8,160 bases of DNA from Phycisphaerales bacterium (lineage in GTDB: Bacteria > Planctomycetota > Phycisphaerae > Phycisphaerales > SM1A02): contig SKZB01000220.1 of the NCBI GenBank assembly GCA_007127615.1, positions 1 to 8,160 on the forward strand, in the 5' to 3' direction. The position numbers and the translations under genes were made by a program. Below the pieces are notes generated by a model. That model ran no database searches, was not told where the DNA came from, and worked only from the letters and a program-made list of their open reading frames with translations. Below, piece by piece: positions 1-5,529 of this stretch (positions are counted from its first letter, which is position 1; every line of letters begins with the position of its first letter).

Positions 1-1
1 C

Positions 2-145
2 ATGAGCCCGGCGAATCTCACGTACGGTGATCCGCCGCGGCCGGACAACATTTTTGCGATGGAAGACGGTCCGGCGGGCGAGGACGTCATTCTCACGTTC
101 ACGCAGGAATTGCGAGGCGGCCGGGTCGTCATTCAACATGACTAG
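2..145 (+). CDS. C-terminal end of an unidentified protein (5' end outside window)
   Basis: The frame beginning at base 2 is open from the left edge to a TAG at 143-145 and gives 47 residues ending in GRVVIQHD. The ATG at 2-4 is probably an internal Met, since the frame has no stop before the edge and most of the gene would lie upstream. The fragment has a Pro/Asp-rich stretch (residues 9-16) followed by alternating hydrophobic and polar residues (VILTFTQ, RVVI) that suggest beta strands. The family cannot be named from so short a piece. It converges on the GNAT gene, with 65 bases between the two stops. A chance open frame of this length in GC-rich DNA is possible, so confidence is moderate. 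Confidence 0.5.
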   Translation: MSPANLTYGDPPRPDNIFAMEDGPAGEDVILTFTQELRGGRVVIQHD

Positions 146-163
146 ACCGGGCAGACATCGCGA

Positions 164-183
164 CACCCCGGAGAAGTCGGGTG
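164..183. terminator. Possible bidirectional hairpin between convergent genes
   Basis: CACCCCG (164-170) can pair with CGGGTG (178-183) with one bulged C and a 7-base loop, giving a 6-bp GC-rich stem. It lies between the stop at 145 and the stop at 211, where a shared terminator is expected. No T-tract follows on either strand, so intrinsic termination is only a guess. Confidence 0.3.
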
Positions 184-210
184 CGGTCGTCGAGCTTGCG
201 CGCACGTGGA

Positions 211-948
211 TCAGCGTTCTTGACCGGAGCCCGAAGAGCGGCCGGATGAAGTTGACGCCGCCTTCTTGCGCGGCTTGCGGAAGCGCGGGTCCCGGTGGGC
301 GTAATCGGCCTTGCTCGCGACCTGGTGGTTGAGCCACTCGATCACGGCGGCCCATCCCATACTGTCCGGATCGCGGTTCAGATAATTCTCGACGACGCCG
401 ATCACCCGGAAGCCGTTGGAGATCTGAAAACTGAGGGTGGGGTCGACAATATCGCCGCGGATCACCCGGATGACGTATTCTTCGGCGGAGAGCTGATGGG
501 CGTAGGCGCTGTACCCGCGCAGTCGTGCCCCGGCCCGGATGCGCAGCAGGCCGAGATCACGGACGAGTTTTCGGCGTGCGGCGTAAATCTTCCGGCCGAT
601 TCCCTGACGACGGCGTCGCGGGTCGACCATGACCTCCGCGGCGTAGAGCGTCCGGCCCTCGGGGTGGTGGTTGGTGAACATGTGATTGCCGGTGAACTCG
701 ATATAGGAATCGGTGGCTTCGTACTCGTCCCAGAGCACGATGAGACTCGCCGCCATGCCGACCACCTCGCCCGTGGCGAGATCCTCGGCCACGAATTGAC
801 CGTCGGGAAAGACGCGCCGATGGGAAGCAAGCTGTTCCGGCAGCCAGGGATGATCGTTGGGATAGACCCGGCGACTGAGCGAGCCGATGGCTTCGAAATC
901 ACGTTCTTCGGTTTGGCGAATCCGTATGCGCGGCGTGGCGCGTGTCAT
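211..948 (-). CDS. GNAT family N-acetyltransferase (stand-alone version of a nitrilase-linked domain)
   Basis: A cytoplasmic 245-residue protein predicted to transfer an acetyl group from acetyl-CoA to an amine; the substrate is unknown. The fold starts at residue 8. The core strand YAAEVMVDP (102-110) leads into the acetyl-CoA binding motif A, RRQGIGRK (113-120), matching Q/RxxGxG/A. The stretches RIRAGARLRGY, SAEEYV, DPTLSFQ and AAVIEWLN match, from memory, the N-terminal GNAT domain of bifunctional GNAT/carbon-nitrogen hydrolase proteins such as Bacillus YhcX. Here the protein ends soon after EWLN with a Lys/Arg/Ser-rich tail (about 217-245), and no hydrolase domain follows. I chose the ATG at 948 because GAGG sits 5 bases upstream. 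A TTG at 969 would add 7 residues but has a weaker ribosome site. The long plus-strand frame across it is a shadow. Confidence 0.88.
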   Translation of the reverse strand: MTRATPRIRIRQTEERDFEAIGSLSRRVYPNDHPWLPEQLASHRRVFPDGQFVAEDLATGEVVGMAASLIVLWDEYEATDSYIEFTGNHMFTNHHPEGRTLYAAEVMVDPRRRRQGIGRKIYAARRKLVRDLGLLRIRAGARLRGYSAYAHQLSAEEYVIRVIRGDIVDPTLSFQISNGFRVIGVVENYLNRDPDSMGWAAVIEWLNHQVASKADYAHRDPRFRKPRKKAASTSSGRSSGSGQER

Positions 949-967
949 GGTGGCCTCGACCCTTTCC

Positions 968-988
968 AAGTTCAGGCAAAGTTCAGGC
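968..988. repeat. Tandem direct repeat AAGTTCAGGC x2, 11-bp period
   Basis: AAGTTCAGGC occurs at 968-977 and again, exactly, at 979-988, separated by one base. The 11-bp period is close to one helical turn, so a protein could contact both copies on one DNA face. The pair lies 20-40 bases upstream of the GNAT ATG, overlapping the expected transcription start of the candidate promoter at 991-996. It may be an operator; no regulator can be named. Confidence 0.5.
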
Positions 989-990
989 CC

Positions 991-996
991 ATTCTA
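991..996 (-). promoter_or_regulatory. Candidate -10 box for the GNAT gene
   Basis: The minus strand reads TAGAAT, 5 of 6 matches to the sigma-70 -10 consensus, 42 bases before the GNAT ATG. No good -35 hexamer is visible at 16-18 bases spacing, so this rests on one box. Confidence 0.25.
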
Positions 997-1041
997 TCCC
1001 ATGACCTCGAATCGATCCGGCGGCGAATCGGAGGGTCGCTG

Positions 1042-1070
1042 TTGCCTGTCCGCGCTTCAGCCGATACCGT
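1042..1070 (+). promoter_or_regulatory. Weak candidate promoter for the amidohydrolase
   Basis: TTGCCT (1042-1047) and TACCGT (1065-1070) are separated by 17 bases, with 4 of 6 and 3 of 6 matches to sigma-70 boxes. Transcription would start near 1077, at the foot of the hairpin at 1075-1097. The weak matches mean it could be chance. Confidence 0.18.
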
Positions 1071-1074
1071 CAAT

Positions 1075-1097
1075 GTCGGCGGCCTTCCGTCGCCGAC
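1075..1097. other. Perfect 7-bp inverted repeat upstream of the amidohydrolase
   Basis: GTCGGCG (1075-1081) and CGCCGAC (1091-1097) are perfect complements around a 9-base loop. The hairpin ends 36 bases before the amidohydrolase ATG. It could be an operator half-site pair or a structured 5' leader. It is not a terminator of an upstream gene, since the upstream neighbour is divergent. Confidence 0.4.
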
Positions 1098-1133
1098 GCC
1101 CGCACGAGTTTCCGTTCGAGGATTCCGCCCGCC

Positions 1134-1961
1134 ATGATCATCGATGTCCATACCCATCTGAATCACTACGACGAGGAAACGACCAAACCCCTCGAAGCGC
1201 GATTCGAAGAGTTGCAGACCAACATGAGCGACAATCATGTTGATATCGCGCTCGTGCTGACCTCTTTCAAGGTGAACCGGAATCGTCCATCGACCGCGGA
1301 AGTCGTCGATCTGCTTCGCGACGTGCCGAACATTCACTGCGTGGCCGGCATCAGCGTCATGGGCTACAAGGAACGCGACCTGCGCGAGCTCAGCGATTTT
1401 CTCAAGCAGGGCGAGGTCAAAGCGCTCAAGCTCTATCCCGGCTACGAGCCGTTCTACCCCTACGAGGCGCGGTGTCAGGTCATTTACGACCTCGCGCTGG
1501 AGTACAATGTACCCGTCATGGTGCACACCGGCGATACGTTCACGCCGCGCGGCAAACTGCGTTACGCCCACCCGCTGCACCTCGATGAAGTTGCGGTCGA
1601 CAATCCCGGTCTCAAACTCGTGATCTGCCATATCGGCAACCCGTGGATCCGCGATTGCATGGAAGTCGTCTATAAGAACGAGAACACCTACGCGGACGTC
1701 TCCGGTCTGGTCGTCGGCGACTTTGAGGACAATTTCGAGAAGTACATGCTCCAGCAGGTGCGCGAAATGATCCTCTACGCGGGTGAGCCCCGGTACCTGC
1801 TCTACGGCACGGACTGGCCGATCTGCGAGATGAAATCCTACCTCCGTTTCATGCGCGGCCTGGACCTGCCGGAGAAGGATCACGAAATGATCATGTGGCA
1901 GAATGCCGCACGGGTCTACAAACTCGACATCAAACAGCCGGAGCCGGTCGGCGCACTCTAA
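1134..1961 (+). CDS. Amidohydrolase_2 family metal-dependent hydrolase
   Basis: A 275-residue TIM-barrel metal hydrolase, cytoplasmic, with no signal peptide. The family hydrolyses or decarboxylates small carboxylated or lactone-type substrates; the substrate here cannot be read from sequence. Metal and catalytic residues are in place: His6 and His8 in DVHTH at the extreme N-terminus, His131 in PVMVHTG, His166 in VICHIGNPW, and Asp227 in YGTDWP, followed by the usual closing QNAARVY (256-262). KLYPGY (99-104) fits the barrel strand before the His131 strand. Length is normal for the family. The ATG at 1134 puts the HxH motif at residue 6, as in relatives. A GAGGA at 1118-1122 is rather far away (11 bases), so initiation may be weak. 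It diverges from the GNAT gene, but there is no evidence of a shared pathway. The 357-codon minus-strand frame over it is antisense shadow. Confidence 0.92.
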   Translation: MIIDVHTHLNHYDEETTKPLEARFEELQTNMSDNHVDIALVLTSFKVNRNRPSTAEVVDLLRDVPNIHCVAGISVMGYKERDLRELSDFLKQGEVKALKLYPGYEPFYPYEARCQVIYDLALEYNVPVMVHTGDTFTPRGKLRYAHPLHLDEVAVDNPGLKLVICHIGNPWIRDCMEVVYKNENTYADVSGLVVGDFEDNFEKYMLQQVREMILYAGEPRYLLYGTDWPICEMKSYLRFMRGLDLPEKDHEMIMWQNAARVYKLDIKQPEPVGAL

Positions 1962-1967
1962 AGCGCG

Positions 1968-2030
1968 GCCGGGAATGGCAAGGGTTGCAAGTGGGGCATG
2001 TACGGCATGTACGGCATGTGCGGCGCGTCC
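1968..2030. repeat. Degenerate 9-bp tandem array, 7 units
   Basis: In register from 1968, seven 9-base units run to 2030. The best are GGCATGTAC at 1995-2003 and, exactly, at 2004-2012, then GGCATGTGC at 2013-2021. Flanking units (GCCGGGAAT at 1968, GGCAAGGGT at 1977, TGCAAGTGG at 1986, GGCGCGTCC at 2022) keep the NGCA/GG skeleton with decay at the edges. It nearly fills the 84-base gap between two convergent genes (stops at 1961 and 2046). The repeat keeps three-base phase, so it reads as short peptide repeats in several frames, but it lies outside both genes. Confidence 0.7.
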
Positions 2031-2045
2031 GGATCGCCCCGTCAT

Positions 2046-2993
2046 TCACGGTTCATCGTGCCAGGTTCCGCTCGGCAGGTCGTAGACCAGCGACCGGTCC
2101 GCCGGCCGGGTGGGTTCGCCGCATTCCGTGCTGATGCCGACATCGACCGAAGTGGAATACCAGTCGGTTTCGCGCGGCCGGACGTTGATCTCACCCGACA
2201 CGCCGAGCAGTCGCTCGACCTGCCACGTCTCCGGTCCGTTGAAGTCCCGGACGGGACGGCGGCCGAGCGCGGCGAGATACTGACGAAAGATCTCCGAGAC
2301 GAGGTGCAGGCACTGGGATTTGTCCCGAGTCTCGAGGGTCACCGATGAATCATTGTTCACGCGCAGCGCGGCCGTGGCGCGCAGTTCCGCGGCCAGGGGA
2401 GACCGCTTGCTCTCGATCGCCCGGCTGATGGCGCGAACGTCGCCCGATTCGATCGGCCCGTCGATCAGCACGCAGCAGAGGGCACGCTGCGGGCAGAAGG
2501 TGACCAGCTCACGCAGGGTCAGTTCATCGACCGCCAGTTCGTGGTCGCTGAATATCTCTCCAACCCGGAGTCGTGCACGCTCCGCCATCCCGCGCAGCGG
2601 GGCCGGCGATCGTTGCACGATCGGCGGGACTTCGGATTGGGGCAGCGGTTGCGACCGGGTGGCGATGTCTTCCACGTGAGCGCGATCTTCCGGCGTGCCG
2701 TTGGCCATGCCGCTGCGCACGTTGCGCAGTTCGCCGGTCACGGCCCGCACGGCGGCGATGTCGATGACGAGCGTTTCGGCCTGATCACGTCGCTCGGGAT
2801 CGATCAGGTGCCGCCACGATCGCAGCGCGTCAAACGTCTTCATCGGGGTGACGGTGAGCGACCAGCCCTGGTCGGTTTCGACCATGCTCGCGCGAAACGG
2901 TGCCACGCGTGGGCCGGCTCCGGCATTGAACCGCTCGGCGCAGTTCTGGTCGGTGTTGTTCTCTTCGAACGAATTGGGGTCGATCGGCGGCAT
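2046..2993 (-). CDS. Conserved-looking hypothetical protein, 315 aa
   Basis: I do not recognise a family. The protein is soluble, with no signal peptide or membrane segment. It opens with an Asn/Glu/Asp-rich stretch (about 1-20), then a beta-rich part (VETDQGWSLTVTPMKTFDALRSW), a basic and Pro/Gln-rich middle, and a segment LRELVTFCPQRALCCVLIDGP with a Cys pair. A helical part (AISRAIESKRSPLAAELRATAAL) and an acidic/aromatic C-terminus (ETDWYSTSVDVGIS) follow. I chose the ATG at 2993 because GAGGTG lies 7 bases upstream. An ATG pair at 3051-3056 would add 20-21 residues (VSPGEAQSVTTPPRCR) with only AAAGG very close by. Codons are GC-ending as in its neighbours, and overlapping frames look like shadows. 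It is convergent with the amidohydrolase. Function is unknown. Confidence 0.75.
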   Translation of the reverse strand: MPPIDPNSFEENNTDQNCAERFNAGAGPRVAPFRASMVETDQGWSLTVTPMKTFDALRSWRHLIDPERRDQAETLVIDIAAVRAVTGELRNVRSGMANGTPEDRAHVEDIATRSQPLPQSEVPPIVQRSPAPLRGMAERARLRVGEIFSDHELAVDELTLRELVTFCPQRALCCVLIDGPIESGDVRAISRAIESKRSPLAAELRATAALRVNNDSSVTLETRDKSQCLHLVSEIFRQYLAALGRRPVRDFNGPETWQVERLLGVSGEINVRPRETDWYSTSVDVGISTECGEPTRPADRSLVYDLPSGTWHDEP

Positions 2994-3068
2994 GGTTCGA
3001 CACCTCGGGGGAGTTGTGACCGATTGAGCTTCACCAGGAGAGACACAGTCCATCATGCCTTTGTTTCA

Positions 3069-3089
3069 TTCCGCTTTGGTGAAGCGGAA
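3069..3089. promoter_or_regulatory. Perfect 8-bp inverted repeat upstream of the hypothetical gene
   Basis: TTCCGCTT (3069-3076) and AAGCGGAA (3082-3089) are perfect complements around the 5-base loop TGGTG. It lies 76 bases before the preferred start at 2993 and just outside the alternative start at 3056. No T-run follows on either strand, so an operator or leader hairpin is more likely than a terminator. Confidence 0.45.
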
Positions 3090-3180
3090 GTCGGAAGCGC
3101 GTTCAGTCTTCAATATTGAGTTCGTGCAGGGGGTCGCAGGTGATTCAGGAAAGTCCGGCCGGGGAAAGATCAGCCGGCGT

Positions 3181-3202
3181 GGTCGATCGACCGGTTGATC
3201 AA
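3181..3202. promoter_or_regulatory. Two adjacent perfect palindromes
   Basis: GGTCGATCGACC (3181-3192) is a perfect 12-bp palindrome. TTGATCAA (3195-3202) is a perfect 8-bp palindrome two bases further on. Both centre on GATC, and the centres are 12 bp apart. This is the layout of paired operator sites for a dimeric regulator. Which divergent gene they would control is unclear. Confidence 0.35.
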
Positions 3203-3240
3203 TGGCGGGGATGGCCGTGATCAGACCGATGCGTGTCCAC

Positions 3241-3311
3241 GGACGGATGCATTGCCGTTGGCGTATGCGTCCTCGACGTGAACATCGACGGGGACATCGT
3301 CCTGCGATGTT
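3241..3311 (+). other. Cluster of potential RNA hairpins
   Basis: Two consecutive stems can form. The first pairs GGACG (3241-3245) with CGTCC (3268-3272), continued inward by CAT/ATG (3250-3252, 3265-3267) and GCC/GGC (3254-3256, 3260-3262) around GTT. The second pairs AACATCG (3281-3287) with CGATGTT (3305-3311), with an inner GGAC/GTCC (3292-3295, 3299-3302). GGAC at 3241-3244 could alternatively pair with GTCC at 3235-3238, so exclusive folds are possible. It lies 330-400 bases before the helicase start. No known riboswitch consensus was recognised. Confidence 0.3.
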
Positions 3312-3360
3312 TGAAATGCTCGTGGGGGTGCTTCTCGGCGCGAACCGGGATCATCTGCAA

Positions 3361-3408
3361 CTGGCCATTAAGTTGGCCATCAAACTGGCCATCAAACCGG
3401 CCATAGAA
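3361..3408. repeat. 12-bp tandem repeat, 4 units
   Basis: Four 12-base units begin at 3361, 3373, 3385 and 3397. The third is CTGGCCATCAAA; the second differs by one base, and the first and fourth by three each. Every unit carries a GGCCAT core, and in the first three the core TGGCCA is itself palindromic, so the array offers evenly spaced self-complementary sites. In the plus frame it would read as LAIK repeats, but that frame is not a convincing gene. Confidence 0.75.
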
Positions 3409-3641
3409 TTGGGCACATGCATCCCGGCCGCTCAGGCGGCACTCGATCCACCGCGCGCACCGACCACCCGCGTGGAGGAGGCGGGCGATCAAGTGATGCA
3501 ATGTGGAGGAGAATGTGTTCATTGCAGAAAAGCGTTCGATCTTTCGCCCGAGAAGCAACCGGGCACTCGTAGTATCTATACGACAGAACGTCGAATGGGG
3601 TTGATCTATTTCAAAGCAAAAATTGATTATGATGAAAATTG

Positions 3642-5024
3642 ATGATTCACTTTACTGAGCTCGATTTAAACCCCATTCTGGTGAGAAATGTCGGCCGGAT
3701 GCGTTTCCAACGGCCCCGGCCGATCCAGGTGGAGGCGATTCCCCCGCTGAAGGAGGGCCGCGATCTGCTCGGGCTCGCCCCCACGGGGACGGGAAAAACC
3801 GCCGCCTTTTTGCTTCCGGTCATGCATCAGCTCCTCTCCCGCCCGCCGGAGACGGACCCGCCCGGCCGCCGGCCGGATCCGCAGACCCGTCTGCGGGCAC
3901 TGGTGCTCGGACCGACGCGCGAACTGGTTCAACAGATCGCCGCCGAAGCCCGTCGACTGGGCGGCGGATCGCTGCTGCGCATCACGTGCGCGTACGGCAA
4001 GGTCGGGCTCAAACCCCAGGCCGAACGGATCGCCCGCGGGATCGATCTGCTCATCGCCACGCCCGGCCGGGTTCGTGAGCTGCTCGAAGCCGAAGCGTTG
4101 TCCCTCGCTTCAATTCGTCATGTGGTCCTCGACGAAGCCGACCGCATGTTCGACTTCGGCTTTCTGCCGCAGATCGAAAAGATTCTCGACCGCATTCCCG
4201 CGCCCCGGCAGATCGCCCTTTTCACCGCGACCATGCCGCGGGAGATCGAACGGTTGACGCAGCTCGCAATGCGCGATCCGGTGCGCATCGAAATCGAGCG
4301 GCACACCACGCCCGTCAGCCATGTCCGCCAACGCCTGATCGAGATCGACGATCGGGCCAAGGTCTCGCTGCTGATGCATCTGCTCGAACACGATCTTCAG
4401 GATGGCATTCTCATCTTCTGCCGCACCCGCCGGCGGGTGGGGTGGGTTTCGACGGCACTCGCCCGGCACGGGTTCAGCGTGAGTTCGGTGCACGGCGACC
4501 GCACCCAACCCCAGCGTGAGCGGGCTTTGCACCGCTTCACGGAAGGCGAACATCGCATCCTCGTCGCCACCGATGTGGCCGCCCGCGGCCTGCACATTGA
4601 AACCGCGCGCACGGTGATCAATTACGATCTGCCCCCCAACGCCGAGGAGTTCGTGCACCGCATCGGTCGCGCGGCGCACGGCGGCGGGGTGGGCGAGGCG
4701 ATCACGTTTCTCACGCCGTACGAGCAGGAGAGCTGGCGCTCCATTCGGCGCGGCGCGAAGCTGTACGATCTTGAACCGGAAGTGCTGGCCGGCTTTGAAC
4801 CGCCCTCGACCGAAACAAAGGAACGGGAGCGCGGACTGAAGCCCGGCGGGCGCGGGAAGCGCAGCGCGGTCTTCGAGGCGGATCTGTTCGAGTCCGCGCC
4901 GAGCAAGGGCGGACGTGGCGCCGGGCGATCCGGCAAGCGCATGCGCGCCGGCCGCCGCCAAAGTCGACAACCGATCCCGAAGGGCGAGAAGCCCGGCGGC
5001 GGCGTGCGCAAGCCGCCGAAGTGA
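3642..5024 (+). CDS. rhlE: DEAD-box ATP-dependent RNA helicase, RhlE-like, with altered motif VI
   Basis: A 460-residue DEAD-box helicase that unwinds or remodels RNA with ATP in the cytoplasm. Relatives act in ribosome assembly, RNA decay and cold adaptation. Two RecA-like domains are complete: Q-motif region RPRPIQ (24-29), motif I PTGTGKT (47-53), PTRELVQQI (91-99), TPGR (140-143), LDEADRMFDFGF (163-174), TAT in motif III (195-197), ILIFCRT (256-262), ATDVAARGLHIE (309-320) and HRIGRAAHGG (339-348). A basic Gly/Lys/Arg-rich tail (about 390-460) fits RNA binding. Deviations are Pro47 for the usual Gln of QTGTGKT, GK for GG near 119, TAT for SAT, His318 in RGLHI, and His346 where the arginine finger of HRxGRxxR should be. 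The start is ATG 3642, overlapping a TGA as TGATG; no good ribosome site is visible. The stop is 18 bases from the convergent bactofilin stop. Confidence 0.92.
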   Translation: MIHFTELDLNPILVRNVGRMRFQRPRPIQVEAIPPLKEGRDLLGLAPTGTGKTAAFLLPVMHQLLSRPPETDPPGRRPDPQTRLRALVLGPTRELVQQIAAEARRLGGGSLLRITCAYGKVGLKPQAERIARGIDLLIATPGRVRELLEAEALSLASIRHVVLDEADRMFDFGFLPQIEKILDRIPAPRQIALFTATMPREIERLTQLAMRDPVRIEIERHTTPVSHVRQRLIEIDDRAKVSLLMHLLEHDLQDGILIFCRTRRRVGWVSTALARHGFSVSSVHGDRTQPQRERALHRFTEGEHRILVATDVAARGLHIETARTVINYDLPPNAEEFVHRIGRAAHGGGVGEAITFLTPYEQESWRSIRRGAKLYDLEPEVLAGFEPPSTETKERERGLKPGGRGKRSAVFEADLFESAPSKGGRGAGRSGKRMRAGRRQSRQPIPKGEKPGGGVRKPPK

Positions 5025-5042
5025 TTCCGAAACCGCGCTCAG

Positions 5043-5477
5043 CTATTCGGTTGGTTTCTCATCCTGCTCGCGATTCCACGGAATGGTCACGCGTCCGAGC
5101 AGGGTCGCGCCGTCCTGAATGACGAGCGAATGACCGACGAGCCGCTGGCCTTTCCAGGATGACTTCGCGCCGAGTTCGATCGGACCGTCGGTCTCCACCG
5201 TGCCTTCCATCGCGCCTTCACAAGAGATGCCTTCGCCGGATTGAATCCGCTTCGCGACGACCCGGCCGCGCTTCGTGATCGTCACCTCGCCGCAGGTCTG
5301 CAGATCATTGACCGGCAGGTAACTCTTGACGGTGACGTTCTCGACCTTGATCGCGCGGTTGCAGCCGGGGCAGGTGGTGCTCATCGTGCGCGCGGAGACA
5401 TCCTGCACGTGGCCGCACAGGTAGCAGCGTATCGACCGGCGGGTGCCGGCCCTGGTTGTGGCTTTTTTCCGCGCCAT
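5043..5477 (-). CDS. Bactofilin-like (polymer-forming cytoskeletal) protein with N-terminal zinc ribbon
   Basis: A 144-residue protein. A basic N-terminus (MARKKATTRAGTRR) leads into a zinc ribbon CYLC (18-21) and CPGC (36-39). The rest (about 60-133) has the regular Gly-spaced short strands of a bactofilin beta-helix: VTITKRGRV, ISCEGAMEGTVETDGPIEL, SLVIQDGATLLGRVTIP. Bactofilins polymerise without nucleotide into cytoskeletal fibres or scaffolds, often at the envelope. Versions with a zinc ribbon in front are, from memory, common in planctomycetes. The zinc ribbon's partner is unknown. ATG 5477 is preferred because GGAG sits 5 bases upstream; a TTG directly before it is unlikely. The beta-helix part is shorter than in many bactofilins. 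It lies downstream of the YcaQ gene on the same strand, but 203 bases and a repeat array separate them, so an operon is doubtful. Confidence 0.8.
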   Translation of the reverse strand: MARKKATTRAGTRRSIRCYLCGHVQDVSARTMSTTCPGCNRAIKVENVTVKSYLPVNDLQTCGEVTITKRGRVVAKRIQSGEGISCEGAMEGTVETDGPIELGAKSSWKGQRLVGHSLVIQDGATLLGRVTIPWNREQDEKPTE

Positions 5478-5529
5478 CAAAACTCCGGTTCCTGGCCGAT
5501 CGGAGCGGCCGCCGCGCCGCCGCGATCTT

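Larger units (their letters stand above)
2994..3641. other. 648-base gap without a convincing gene, dense in palindromes
   Basis: The stretch separates the divergent hypothetical gene (minus) and helicase (plus), so it should hold both promoters. Two opposing frames cross it (plus 3202-3642, minus 3199-3558). Both have mixed third-base usage unlike the neighbours and recognisable domains in neither. It contains an 8-bp hairpin at 3069-3089, palindromes at 3110-3119 (TCAATATTGA), 3181-3192 and 3195-3202, a cluster of hairpins at 3241-3311, a 12-bp tandem repeat at 3361-3408, and GCCCG/CGGGC arms at 3546-3564. The last 75 bases before the helicase are clearly AT-richer than the rest of the window, as expected for a promoter or leader. 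Confidence 0.6.

Noticed and set aside
27..332. 101-codon plus-strand frame at the left end
   Set aside because: Arg/Ser/Gly-rich composition typical of off-frame GC-rich DNA; overlaps both the better frame ending at 145 and the GNAT 3' end.
295..1137. 280-codon plus-strand frame over the GNAT gene
   Set aside because: Shadow of a gene with a clear acetyl-CoA motif on the minus strand; crosses the divergent promoter region.
972..2045. 357-codon minus-strand frame over the amidohydrolase
   Set aside because: Antisense shadow of a gene with full metal-binding motifs; rich in low-information VDH/ADH repeats, no domain seen.
3199..3558. 119-codon minus-strand frame in the palindrome-rich gap
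   Set aside because: His/Arg/Thr-rich with no fold signal, unlike neighbouring codon use; spans the 12-bp repeat.
3505..3572. Small frame after GGAGGAG with ATG at 3513
   Set aside because: The ribosome-site-like GGAGGAG ends one base before the ATG, too close to work, and the 19-residue product has no features.
3601..3630. TTGATC with GATTAT at 18 bases as helicase promoter
   Set aside because: Both boxes have 4 of 6 matches and the start would fall about 5 bases before the ATG; too weak in an AT-rich patch to annotate.
4110..4970. 286-codon minus-strand frame inside the helicase
   Set aside because: Antisense shadow of conserved helicase motifs.
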